Notes under the pieces: model-generated
Databases searched by the model: none
What the model was told of the DNA's origin: nothing
The model's input: the letters and a program-made list of their open reading frames with translations, nothing else
Made by a program: the position numbers and the translations under genes
In this document: in pieces, positions 24,211-32,292 of the stretch
How positions within the stretch are numbered: the first letter of the stretch is position 1
Layout: each line of letters starts with the position of its first letter
From: JADJOM01 sp963817435
GTDB taxonomy: Bacteria; Gemmatimonadota; Gemmatimonadetes; Gemmatimonadales; GWC2-71-9
DNA length: 64,000 bases
Reading direction: 5' to 3'
Assembly (NCBI GenBank): GCA_963817435.1
Contig: CAWFNY010000001.1
Location: 1,860,001 to 1,924,000 of the forward strand

Positions 24211-25281
24211 ATGACCTTCAAGACCCCATTCTCCCTGGTGCTGAGTGGCGGCGGCCTCAAGGGGCTGGCCCACATCGGCGTGCTGCGGGCGCTCGAGGAG
24301 CGCGGGCTCACGCCCGGCCTCGTGGTGGGCAGCAGCATGGGGTCGCTGGTGGCCGCGGCCTGGGCGGCCGGGATGCCGCTCGAGGAGATGACGGAACGGG
24401 CCCTCGAGGTGCGCCGCAAGGACGTGTTTCAGGTCGCCCACGTGGACATGGCCATCAAGCGGATGCGTGCACCCGCGATCTACCGGCGCGAACCGCTCGA
24501 CGAGCTGATCCACACCCTGGTGGGGGACCGCACCTTCGAGGACCTGGTCCGCCCGCTGGTCATCAACACGGTGGAACTCAACACCGGCATGCAGGTCCTG
24601 TGGGGTCTGCCGGGGCTCCGGCACGTGCGGGTGGCCGACGCGGTGTTCGCCTCCTGCGCGCTGCCGGGCATCTTCCCGCCGCGGGAAATCGACGGCCGCT
24701 GGTTCGTCGATGGCGCGGTGGTCGAGAACGTGCCGGTGCAGGTCGCCGCGTCGCACGGCGCCGGGCCGGTGATGGCGGTGGACGTCGGGGCGACGAGCGC
24801 GCTCCGCAGCAACGTGCAGGACGAGGGCTTCGCCGCGACCTATGTGCGCGGACTCGAGATCGTGATGCAGACCATGATGGAAAGCCGGCTCCGGCAGTGG
24901 ACGGCGCCGCCGCTGGTGCTGGTGCATCCCCGGGTCGAGCACATCTCGATGTTCGGCTTCGGGCACAACCGCGAGCTGATCGAGGAGGGCCATCGCGCCA
25001 CGCTCGACCTCCTCGAACTGCTCGGCGACCGCTTCGACCCCGACGGGCACGGCATCCATCCGCAGCGGCGGGTGGAGATCCGGGTCGACCGGGAGCGCTG
25101 CTCCGGCTGCGGCGCGTGCGTGATGCATGCCCCGTGGGTCTTCGAGATGGACGATGAAGGCCGCGCGCGGGTCCGGCAGCCGCTCCAGTCGTGGTCGCCG
25201 CTCGACGGCTTCTACGTGCGCAACTGTCCCACGTACGCGATCAGCGCCCGGCTGGCCCAGCCGCAGGCCGCGATGGCGTGA
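24211..25281 (+). CDS. Patatin-like phospholipase fused to a C-terminal ferredoxin domain
   Basis: 356 residues. Residues 1-285 form a patatin/RssA-type serine acyl hydrolase: oxyanion loop GGGLKG (13-18), nucleophile elbow GSSMG with S42, and catalytic Asp in DGA at D167. Residues about 287-345 are a single-cluster ferredoxin: VDRERCSGCGACVMHAPWVF and NCPTYAI give C297, C300, C303 and C339, the CxxCxxC...CP arrangement of [4Fe-4S] (or [3Fe-4S]) ferredoxins. Both parts lie in one uninterrupted frame. The start at 24211 is chosen over in-frame codons upstream because the patatin domain begins there and AAGG precedes it. A redox-responsive lipase is a possible reading but is only inference. The 3' end overlaps the opposing glycosyltransferase by 41 nt. 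Confidence 0.85.
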   Translation: MTFKTPFSLVLSGGGLKGLAHIGVLRALEERGLTPGLVVGSSMGSLVAAAWAAGMPLEEMTERALEVRRKDVFQVAHVDMAIKRMRAPAIYRREPLDELIHTLVGDRTFEDLVRPLVINTVELNTGMQVLWGLPGLRHVRVADAVFASCALPGIFPPREIDGRWFVDGAVVENVPVQVAASHGAGPVMAVDVGATSALRSNVQDEGFAATYVRGLEIVMQTMMESRLRQWTAPPLVLVHPRVEHISMFGFGHNRELIEEGHRATLDLLELLGDRFDPDGHGIHPQRRVEIRVDRERCSGCGACVMHAPWVFEMDDEGRARVRQPLQSWSPLDGFYVRNCPTYAISARLAQPQAAMA

Positions 25282-26482
25282 ACGCCGCGGCCGCCGCCGC
25301 CAGATCGTCCAGCACCCTCGACCACCCGAACGCCCGCTCCGCCCGTTCCCGTCCCGCCACGCCCATCGCGCGGGCGCGGGCGCCATCCGCGAGCAGCGCG
25401 CGCGCGGCCGCGAGAATGACGGGCACCTCGGTCGGCGGCACCAGCAGCCCAGTCACTCCCTCGGCCACCGCATCCGCGGTGCCTCCGCCCCGCCCCGCCA
25501 CGACCGGCAGTCCTGACGCCTGCGCCTCGAGCAGCGCGAGACCGAACCCTTCGGCCTGCGGGCCGTCCTCCCGGGAGAGGCCGAGATAGAGATCCGCCGC
25601 CGCATACAGGGCGGGGAGCTGATCGTCAGGCAGGGCCCCGAGCCAGCGGACCCGATCGGCGATGCCGAGCGATGCCGCCCGGGTCTCGAGCGCCGCGCGC
25701 GATGGGCCCTCTCCCACCACGAGATACCCGAGATCCACCGCCTCCCGCGCGAGGAGGGCAATCACCTCCAGCGCCACATCGATCCCCTTGTGGGGCACCA
25801 GTCGCGCGACCGTCAATGCCCAGGGCCGCGGACCGGCGAGGCCCAGCCGCATCCGGAGCGCCTCCCGCCCGGCATCAGGCCGGAACCGCGCGGTGTCCAC
25901 GCCTAACGGAATCACCCGCACCCGCTCGGCGGTCTCCGGAAGTTGCAGCTCGCGCGCGAGGTCGCGGAAGGTGTCCGCGGTCCAGCGGCTGATGGCCACG
26001 GTGCCGGCGGCGGCGCCAATGATGCCCCGCGCGACGCGGCGCTTCATGGACGACCGGGCCGCCTGGATCCGGATGCGGTTGAGATCCAGCCCGTAGACGA
26101 TCAGGCCATAGCGCACGCCGTCCCGCGCGGCGAGCCAGCGGGCGACGTGACCGGCTGGCTTGAGATTGCCGGCCCACACGAAGCGGGTGCCGCTCTCCCT
26201 CGCCAGCGAGCGGGCGCGGGTGGCCCAGCGAGCGAGCCCGGTGATGTGGCGAAGCCGCTCGCTGGGCACGTCGAGGCGGTCGATCGGTACGGCACAGGTG
26301 GCGTCGAAGGCGGCACTCCCCGCCTGTCGGCCGGTCGAGACGATCAGCTGACCGGGCGCCGCGTGGCGCGCGAGTTCGCCCATCGCCCGGGAGATACCGC
26401 CGCCGATCGGGGGGAAGTCGTGCACCAGGAGCAGCGCTGGCGGCTCCCTCGCTTCCGCGGTACTGCCGCCCCGGGTCAGCAC
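25241..26482 (-). CDS. Glycosyltransferase family 4 (GT-B)
   Basis: About 413 residues. The N-terminal Rossmann half begins LLLVHDFPPIGGGISRAMGELAR, the typical GT4 acceptor-side motif. The C-terminal half has ALTVARLVPHKGIDVALE, VVGEGPSRAALE, VRWLGALPDDQLPALYAAADLYL and EGFGLALLEAQASGLPVVAG, with the nucleotide-sugar binding EGFGLALLE (EX7E). It transfers a hexose-type sugar onto a surface glycan precursor at the inner face of the membrane. GTG at 26482 overlaps the preceding glycosyltransferase gene by 7 nt, which supports that start; longer frames upstream are shadows. Its last 41 nt overlap the patatin gene on the other strand. Confidence 0.87.
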   Translation of the reverse strand: MLTRGGSTAEAREPPALLLVHDFPPIGGGISRAMGELARHAAPGQLIVSTGRQAGSAAFDATCAVPIDRLDVPSERLRHITGLARWATRARSLARESGTRFVWAGNLKPAGHVARWLAARDGVRYGLIVYGLDLNRIRIQAARSSMKRRVARGIIGAAAGTVAISRWTADTFRDLARELQLPETAERVRVIPLGVDTARFRPDAGREALRMRLGLAGPRPWALTVARLVPHKGIDVALEVIALLAREAVDLGYLVVGEGPSRAALETRAASLGIADRVRWLGALPDDQLPALYAAADLYLGLSREDGPQAEGFGLALLEAQASGLPVVAGRGGGTADAVAEGVTGLLVPPTEVPVILAAARALLADGARARAMGVAGRERAERAFGWSRVLDDLAAAAAAFTPSRPAAGPAGR

Positions 26483-27564
26483 CCTAGCACCTCGCGATAG
26501 ACCGCGATCGTCCGCTCGATGGTGCGCTCGAAGGGGAAGTCCTCGCGCGCGCGCCGGACCGCCGCCGCGCCGAGACGGGCGGCAAGCCCGGCATCCGTCA
26601 GGACGCGATCGAGCGCCGTGGCCCACGCCGCCGGGTCCTCGGGCGCGACCAGCAGACCGTTCACGCCGTTCTGGACGATCACGGCATTGCCGGTGGCATC
26701 GGATGCAATCAGCGGTTTGCCGAGCGCCATCGCCTCGAGCACCGCCTGCGGGAAGGCGTCGAACTGCGAAGGATGCAGCGCGACTTCGAGCAGATCGTAC
26801 AGCGGGCGGATGGCTGGGTCGAAGGGCAGCCGCACCACGGCGTGACGCGCCGCCACCGCACTGAGCGGCCGGGTGAGGGCGTCACCGCTGAGCCCGGCGA
26901 GCACCAGGCGGACCGGGGTCTGCACCCGGGAGAGCGCCGCGAGCACCACCGGCTGGTCCTTGGGCCGCGCCACGATCCCCACGGTCCGGCGCGATGGCTC
27001 CCAGCCGATCCGGGCGCGCCACTCCTCGAGTTCCGCCACCGTCACCGCGCGATCGACCCGGTCGAGCATCAGGCCGCCGTGCACCACGCACAGCCGGGAC
27101 CGCAGCGTGCCGCGCCGGGCGAGCACGTCTGCCACCGGTTCACTGAAGGCGATCACCCGTCGCGCCACGTAGCTTGCCAGCAGGTTCTCGAGGAAGGCGG
27201 TGCGCGGGTAGGAATGCCGGGTGATGATGAGCGGGGCGGCCAGGCGCCGGGTGAGTCCGAGCCAGGTGAGGGCTTCGCGGTCGCGGGAGCTGTGGGCGTT
27301 GACGAGATCGACGGGATACTCCGCGAGCAGCGCCGCGAGCGCGCGCGCATTGCCGAAGCGGCCACCTTTCGCCAGGGCGACCGGAAACACCGCCAGCCCT
27401 GCCGCGCGGGCCTCGCGCTCGACCTCGGACCCCGGCGGGCAGACCAGCCCGACCTCATGCCCCCGCTCCGCGATGCCGCGGGCGATCCGCAGCACCGACA
27501 TCACCAGACCCGAGCCGCCGCCTTGATGCAGCGAGTGCAGTACCCGAAGTTTGGGCTCACCCAT
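26476..27564 (-). CDS. Glycosyltransferase, GT4-like
   Basis: About 362 residues of GT-B fold: LHSLHQGGGSGLVMSVLRIARGIAERGHEV at the N-terminus (glycine-rich acceptor loop), DLVNAHSSRDREALTW, ITRHSYPRTAF, then the donor half with VGIVARPKDQPVVLAAL, PLYDLLEVALHPSQFDAFPQAVLEAMALGKPLIAS (EX7E variant) and NGLLVAPEDP. It is part of the surface-glycan gene cluster. Three ATGs (27576, 27570, 27564) are in frame. The last is preferred because the first ones lie inside the divergent gene; its codon shares a CATG with the start of that gene. Confidence 0.83.
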   Translation of the reverse strand: MGEPKLRVLHSLHQGGGSGLVMSVLRIARGIAERGHEVGLVCPPGSEVEREARAAGLAVFPVALAKGGRFGNARALAALLAEYPVDLVNAHSSRDREALTWLGLTRRLAAPLIITRHSYPRTAFLENLLASYVARRVIAFSEPVADVLARRGTLRSRLCVVHGGLMLDRVDRAVTVAELEEWRARIGWEPSRRTVGIVARPKDQPVVLAALSRVQTPVRLVLAGLSGDALTRPLSAVAARHAVVRLPFDPAIRPLYDLLEVALHPSQFDAFPQAVLEAMALGKPLIASDATGNAVIVQNGVNGLLVAPEDPAAWATALDRVLTDAGLAARLGAAAVRRAREDFPFERTIERTIAVYREVLGC

Positions 27565-28522
27565 GCGCATCCTCATCCTTGGCGCCGCCGGCCGTCACCG
27601 GAGCGAAACCGCGATCGCGCGAGCCGCGCTCGCGCTGGGGCACGACGCGCGGGTGATCGACGCGCTGGCGTGGCGCCGCAGACTGGGGCCGTGGAGCGAG
27701 CGGTTCCTGCGCTGGCAGGCGGACCGGTTCTCGCCTGACCTGGTGCTGTGTACCCGCCACGCGATCACCGCGGGCGAGGCGCCGCTCCAGGCCCTGCTGC
27801 GCGGCCGCCGGTCCGCCTTCTGGTACTTCGATGCCCTGGCGCCGCTGCCTGCGCCGGTCGTACGGCTGGCGCGCCTGACGCAGCAGAGCTTCGCCACCTA
27901 CGGGTTCCAGGTGGAGGCGCTCCGCGCCGTGGGCATTGCCGGCGCGAAGTTCCTGCCACAGGGCTTCGACCCCGCCAGTGACGGGCCGGCCGATTCCGCC
28001 CCTCAAGGGTACCGCTGCGACCTTTCGTTCGTCGGTTCGGGCCAGTACCCGCGACGCTACGAAACGCTGCACGCCTTTCAGGCGGTGGGATCGCTGCAGA
28101 TCAGGGGACCGTTCTGGGAGGAGGCGCCGCGCGACCTGCCGGTGGCCGGCGGCGAAATCCGCGGGCGCGAGTTCGCGCGGGTGGTGCGCGGCGCGGCGCT
28201 CTCGCTCGGCATCCACGCCCTCGACGACCAGCGGCACGAGCATCACGGGGGAACCTCGAACCGGCTCTGGAAGGTGCTCGGCGCCGGCGGCTGCTTTCTC
28301 GGCGAGTATGTCGACAACATCGAGGAGTTCGCCAGGCATGGCGAGCACGCGCTCTGGTACCGCGACGCCCCCCAGGGTGCCGAGATCGCCCGCGCGGCGC
28401 TCGCCGATCCCGCGCTGCGGGCCCGGATCGCCGCCCAGGGCCGGGCGCATGCGCTGGCGCACCATACCTACGCACACCGTCTGGCCCGGCTGCTCGAGGG
28501 GCAGGGCTACACCTCGATGTAG
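27563..28522 (+). CDS. CgeB-like glycosyltransferase, copy 1
   Basis: About 319 residues. The GT-B-type protein starts MRILILGAAGRHRSETAIARAALALGH and has LCTRHAITAG, a central DLSFVGSGQYPRRYETL strand, and a C-terminal donor domain with GGTSNRLWKVLGAGGCFLGEYVDNIEEFARHGEHALWYRD. It ends with LAHHTYAHRLARLLEGQG. This is the pattern of CgeB/DUF3880-type spore-maturation-like glycosyltransferases; the terminal HTYxHR block is shared with the protein at 29377-30363, so the two are paralogues. It is transcribed opposite to its glycosyltransferase neighbours, overlaps the upstream gene at the start codon and the GT2 gene by 16 nt at the 3' end. Confidence 0.75.
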   Translation: MRILILGAAGRHRSETAIARAALALGHDARVIDALAWRRRLGPWSERFLRWQADRFSPDLVLCTRHAITAGEAPLQALLRGRRSAFWYFDALAPLPAPVVRLARLTQQSFATYGFQVEALRAVGIAGAKFLPQGFDPASDGPADSAPQGYRCDLSFVGSGQYPRRYETLHAFQAVGSLQIRGPFWEEAPRDLPVAGGEIRGREFARVVRGAALSLGIHALDDQRHEHHGGTSNRLWKVLGAGGCFLGEYVDNIEEFARHGEHALWYRDAPQGAEIARAALADPALRARIAAQGRAHALAHHTYAHRLARLLEGQGYTSM

Positions 28523-29368
28523 TTGGTGAACTCGAACGGACGCCAGCCGGTGAGCCGCTCGATGCCGAGCGAGGCCAGCAGCGCGAATCGGCGGCGATCC
28601 CAGCGCCGGGGCGTGAAGCCGGGCGACATCTGCGCGTGGCGTTCCGCGATCCACTCCCGCATCACGGTGGGATGGGTGCCCCGGAAGCGGCGGAGCCCGA
28701 CATCCCACGGCAGCCGCTCGGCGACCGGCGCGCGGCGCGGCGCGCCGGCGTAGTACAGCGCGTTGTCGGTCTCGCGCTTCTGCCTGAGTGCAGGGATGGG
28801 CCGGGCCCAGCCGTAGTGATAGTAGGTCGCACCGGCCCGTCGCGCCCGGAGCTTCCGGTTGTCCGGCGCCCATGCGGAAGCCCTGCGCCTCCTCGAAGCT
28901 CCGCACCCCCGATCCGGGCCGCACCACCCGCACCTCCCGCCGGTACCAGGCCCGCCCCGCGCCCACCCAGTCGGTAGTGCCATAGAAGTGGATGAAATCG
29001 ACGAGCAGCCCCTCGACGCGCTGATCGTCGAGCGTCGCCTGCATCGCCGCACGGAGCGGAGTCACTGACGTCTCGTGCAGCACTTCGTCGGCCTGGATGT
29101 AGATCGCCCAGTCGCCGCGGCAGGCATCGAGGGCGCGCTGGGTCTCGATGGCGAGCACCCGTCCTCCCTGCCCCGGTTCCCACGCCCCCTCGATGATGCG
29201 CAGGCGTGGTTCGCCGAGCCCGCGCAGCAGATCGAGCGTACCGTCTTGGGAGGGACCGACGTTGACGACGACTTCGTCGCAGAGTGGCAGGATGGACAGA
29301 AGGGCTTCCCGGATGGGGAAGTCGAGGCGGACTGCGTTGGCGACCAGGCTGAACCCGACGACGCGCAC
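28507..29368 (-). pseudogene. Glycosyltransferase family 2, interrupted by a single-base frameshift
   Basis: The N-terminal two thirds read FSLVANAVRLDFPIREALLSILPLCDEVVV, with DGTLDLL and ACRGDWAIYIQADEVLHE (the DxD-equivalent QADE), as in family 2 glycosyltransferases that act on LPS or glycoproteins. At FEEAQGFR (about 28874) the frame breaks. Dropping one base near 28873 joins it to WAPDNRKLRARRAGATYYHYGWARP and continues to EFTNYIEV at 28509. The repaired product would be 286 residues. The start is GTG 29368, 8 nt after the upstream stop. Either the gene is newly broken or the base is an assembly error; intact flanking codon use on both sides favours the latter. Confidence 0.8.
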
Positions 29369-29376
29369 CCCCGCCC

Positions 29377-30363
29377 CTACTCCTCCCCAGTCACCGTCTG
29401 CAGCAGCTCGTGCATCCGGTGCATGTAGGTGTGCTGCCTGAGCGCGTGCTGCCGAGCACCAGCCGCGAGGCGCTCCCGGTACTTGTCCTCCTGCACCGCC
29501 CGCTTCACCTGGCCCTTCAGCTCCTCGGCCGTGGTGTAGACCAGCAGCTCGGTGCCCTCCTCGAAGTGCCGTGGGAGATCGGTGCGCGCATCGACGACCT
29601 GGGGCACGCCGATCGCCGCGATCTCGAAGGTGCGCCGGTTGACGCCGCTGCCATCGCGCTTGCGATCTTCGGGGCCGGTACGGTGGACGTTCACCGCGAC
29701 GGTGGCGCCGGCATACGCCCGGACGAAGTCCTCGGTGCTCGGCAGTTCCCCGCGGCAGTAGTCCCGGAGCGAGGTCTTCCGCCATCCGGGCCCCCAGAGC
29801 GCAAGCCCGAACTCCACCAGTTCCTGGAGAAAGCGTTCCCGCCGCGGCGTCGCGGCACCGGCGAACACCACATTGGCCCGGAAGGGACCGCGGGCGCTGA
29901 GGGGCTTGTGGACCGACGGGTCGCAACCCAGTGCGAGGTAGTGCGCGTGCTTCACGCCGTGCTTGTCGAACGCGGCGAGTGCGCCGGTCGCACCGACGAA
30001 GACATGATGGTACTCCATCGCCTCCCGGCTTGCGGCGGTACCGTCGTTGAGTTCGTCATCGAGCAGCTGGACCCACCGCGCGCCGCGTCCCTTGCGGAGC
30101 GTGTCTACGCTGTCGGGCGTGAGCAGTCCGTCGCCGGCGACGAGCACCAGGTCGGCGCTGTGCTGGTCCAGCGCGGTGGCGACCCGGTGTTCGAGATCGC
30201 GCCGCACCAGCCGTTCCAGCCACCCGGCCCGGTCGGGATCGAGGTGCAGCAGGTTCGCACCGAGGCGCTCGAGCGCGCGACGGCGGAGGGCGTTGTGGGC
30301 GAGTTCCGCATCGTCCACAGGCGCGACAAACAGGATCCGGAGACCGGCGAAGGGCGCATTCAT
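29377..30363 (-). CDS. CgeB-like glycosyltransferase, copy 2
   Basis: A 328-residue GT-B protein: LRILFVAPVDDAELAHNALRRRALERLG at the N-terminus, then DLVLVAGDGLLTP, WVQLLDDELNDGT, the FAGAATPRRERFLQELVEFGLALWGPGW strand, and a donor-side DGSGVNRRTFEIAAIGVPQVVDAR. It ends ALRQHTYMHRMHELLQ, the same terminal block as the copy at 27563-28522. CgeB/DUF3880-type glycosyltransferases typically add sugars to polysaccharides or flagellin; the acceptor here is unknown. It is co-oriented with the GT2 gene (8-nt gap) and the ABC exporter (18-nt gap). Confidence 0.77.
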   Translation of the reverse strand: MNAPFAGLRILFVAPVDDAELAHNALRRRALERLGANLLHLDPDRAGWLERLVRRDLEHRVATALDQHSADLVLVAGDGLLTPDSVDTLRKGRGARWVQLLDDELNDGTAASREAMEYHHVFVGATGALAAFDKHGVKHAHYLALGCDPSVHKPLSARGPFRANVVFAGAATPRRERFLQELVEFGLALWGPGWRKTSLRDYCRGELPSTEDFVRAYAGATVAVNVHRTGPEDRKRDGSGVNRRTFEIAAIGVPQVVDARTDLPRHFEEGTELLVYTTAEELKGQVKRAVQEDKYRERLAAGARQHALRQHTYMHRMHELLQTVTGEE

Positions 30364-30381
30364 ACGGGTCAGGGAGACAAT

Positions 30382-32292
30382 CTACAGCGGCCTCTGGCCA
30401 GTTCCGAGTGATGAATGGCCCGAGATCCCGGCGTCCCCCTCGTCCGGGAGGACGGCCCCCTGGAAACCGGGCTCGGTGCTGACCACGAGCCGCCGGTAGA
30501 GGCCACCCGCCGCCAGCAGTTCCTCGTGGGTTCCCTGCTCGACGATCCGGCCCTCGTCGAGCACCAGGATCAGGTCGGCATGCCGCACCGTTCCGAGCCG
30601 GTGGGCGATCACCAGCACCGTCCGGTCGCGCATGAGCCGGTGCAGCGCGTCCTGCACCAGCCGCTCCGATTCGCTGTCGAGAGCACTCGTTGCTTCATCG
30701 AGAATAAGGATGGGTGGATCGCGCAGTACCGCCCGGGCGATCGCGAGCCGCTGCCGCTGGCCTCCGGAGAGCCGCGTCCCCCGCTCCCCGAGCAGCGTCT
30801 GATAGCTCTCCGGCAGCTGCACGATGAAGGCGTGCGCATTGGCGGCGCGGGCCGCGGCCTCGACCTCCGCCTGTGTCGCCTGCGGACGCCCATAGGCGAT
30901 GTTGGCGAACACGGTGTCGTTGAAGACCACCGTCTCCTGGCCGACGAAGCCCATCAGCGCGCGCACCGAGGCGCGGCTCAGTGCGGCGAGTGGCGCGCCG
31001 TCGAGCAGAATGGTCCCGTGGGTCGGCTCCCGGAGCCGCGGCAGCAGCTCGGCGAGCGTGGTCTTTCCCGCGCCCGAACGACCGACGAGTGCCACGATCT
31101 TTCCCCGCGGCAGGGTGAAGCTGATGCCGGTGAGCACCGGCCCGTCGCCGTAGCTGAAGCCGACGTCCGCGAAGGTCACCTCTCGCGTGAACTGCGCCGC
31201 AGGCAGCCCCGGCGTTTCCTCCTCCGCCGACGGCAGGTCGAGCACCTCGAAGACCCGTTCCGCGCTGGCCAGCGCCTGCGCCATCTGGCCGGGGAACTGG
31301 GTGATCGCCTTGAGCGGCGACATGACGCGGAGCGCCGCGACGATGAACACCATCAGCCCTTCGGGCGAGAGCCCTCCGCCCGCGAAACCCGGGGAGGCCC
31401 CCGCCGCGATGAGCAGAAAGAGCAGGAGCCCGCCGAAGAGTTCGCTCACCGGGCCGGTGAGCGCCGCGAAGCGCTGGGTCCGCGCCACGTGGCGGCGATA
31501 GCGATCGGCCTGCGCGCGGAAGCGCTGCCCCTCACCGGCTTCCCCGCCATAGGTCCGGACCAGCTTCACCGCACCGAGCCGCTCGGCCACCGTCGCGGTC
31601 ATCTCCCCCGCCTCGTCCGCACGGGCCCGCGCATGGGTGCGGAGCCGGGAGAGCAGCTGCCGGATCCCGATCAGCAGCAGCGGGGCGGCGGCGAGGGTGA
31701 GCAGCGTGAGCTGCCACGACAGCTGGGCGAGCACCGCCAGCGTGGTGAGGATCAGCACCAGGTTCTGGAAGAACGAAACGAGGCCCGCGCTGATGGCGCC
31801 CTTGGCCTGATCGGCGTCCTGCATGATCCGCGCGATGACCTGGCCACCGCGGGTCCGTTCGATCCACCCGAGATCGAGCCGCAGCAGATGCTCGAACAGC
31901 GCCGCGCGCAGATCCCGCACCACGCCCTCCTGGGCCCCGACGCTGAGCTGCCCGGAGAGATAGGAGAGCGCATTCTTGCCGAGCAGCGCGGCCCAGAGCA
32001 GCGCGACCAGCCGGATCGTGACGCCGGCGGAGGATGCGCCGGCGAGAAGCGGCGCCAGCAGATGGTCGACGAGGTTCTCGAGGCCGGTGCGCGTGGCGCC
32101 GAGGGCGCCGGCGGTGCCGAAGAGGTGCCGGAGCAGCGGGATGAGGAAGAGCAGCGTGGCGCCGTCGAGGATCGAGGCCACCGTCGTGGACAGGACGCCA
32201 AGGCCGAGAGTCAGCCGGTAGGGGCGCAACCAGCCGAGCAGCCGCGCCAGGGAAGACGCACGGTGGCCCGGCGAGCTCCGGCCGTCAGCCAC
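30382..32292 (-). CDS. ABC exporter, MsbA-like (fused permease and ATPase)
   Basis: A 636-residue half-transporter. The N-terminal six-helix type-IV ABC exporter domain spans about 25-330. The nucleotide-binding domain has Walker A GRSGAGKTTL, Q-loop GFVGQETVVF, signature LSGGQRQRLAIARA, Walker B ILILDEATSALD and the H-loop IAHRL. The family flips lipid-linked glycans or lipid A across the inner membrane; with glycosyltransferases on both sides, a lipid-linked glycan is the likely cargo. GTG 32292 overlaps the PorX-like gene by 8 nt. Confidence 0.88.
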   Translation of the reverse strand: MADGRSSPGHRASSLARLLGWLRPYRLTLGLGVLSTTVASILDGATLLFLIPLLRHLFGTAGALGATRTGLENLVDHLLAPLLAGASSAGVTIRLVALLWAALLGKNALSYLSGQLSVGAQEGVVRDLRAALFEHLLRLDLGWIERTRGGQVIARIMQDADQAKGAISAGLVSFFQNLVLILTTLAVLAQLSWQLTLLTLAAAPLLLIGIRQLLSRLRTHARARADEAGEMTATVAERLGAVKLVRTYGGEAGEGQRFRAQADRYRRHVARTQRFAALTGPVSELFGGLLLFLLIAAGASPGFAGGGLSPEGLMVFIVAALRVMSPLKAITQFPGQMAQALASAERVFEVLDLPSAEEETPGLPAAQFTREVTFADVGFSYGDGPVLTGISFTLPRGKIVALVGRSGAGKTTLAELLPRLREPTHGTILLDGAPLAALSRASVRALMGFVGQETVVFNDTVFANIAYGRPQATQAEVEAAARAANAHAFIVQLPESYQTLLGERGTRLSGGQRQRLAIARAVLRDPPILILDEATSALDSESERLVQDALHRLMRDRTVLVIAHRLGTVRHADLILVLDEGRIVEQGTHEELLAAGGLYRRLVVSTEPGFQGAVLPDEGDAGISGHSSLGTGQRPL

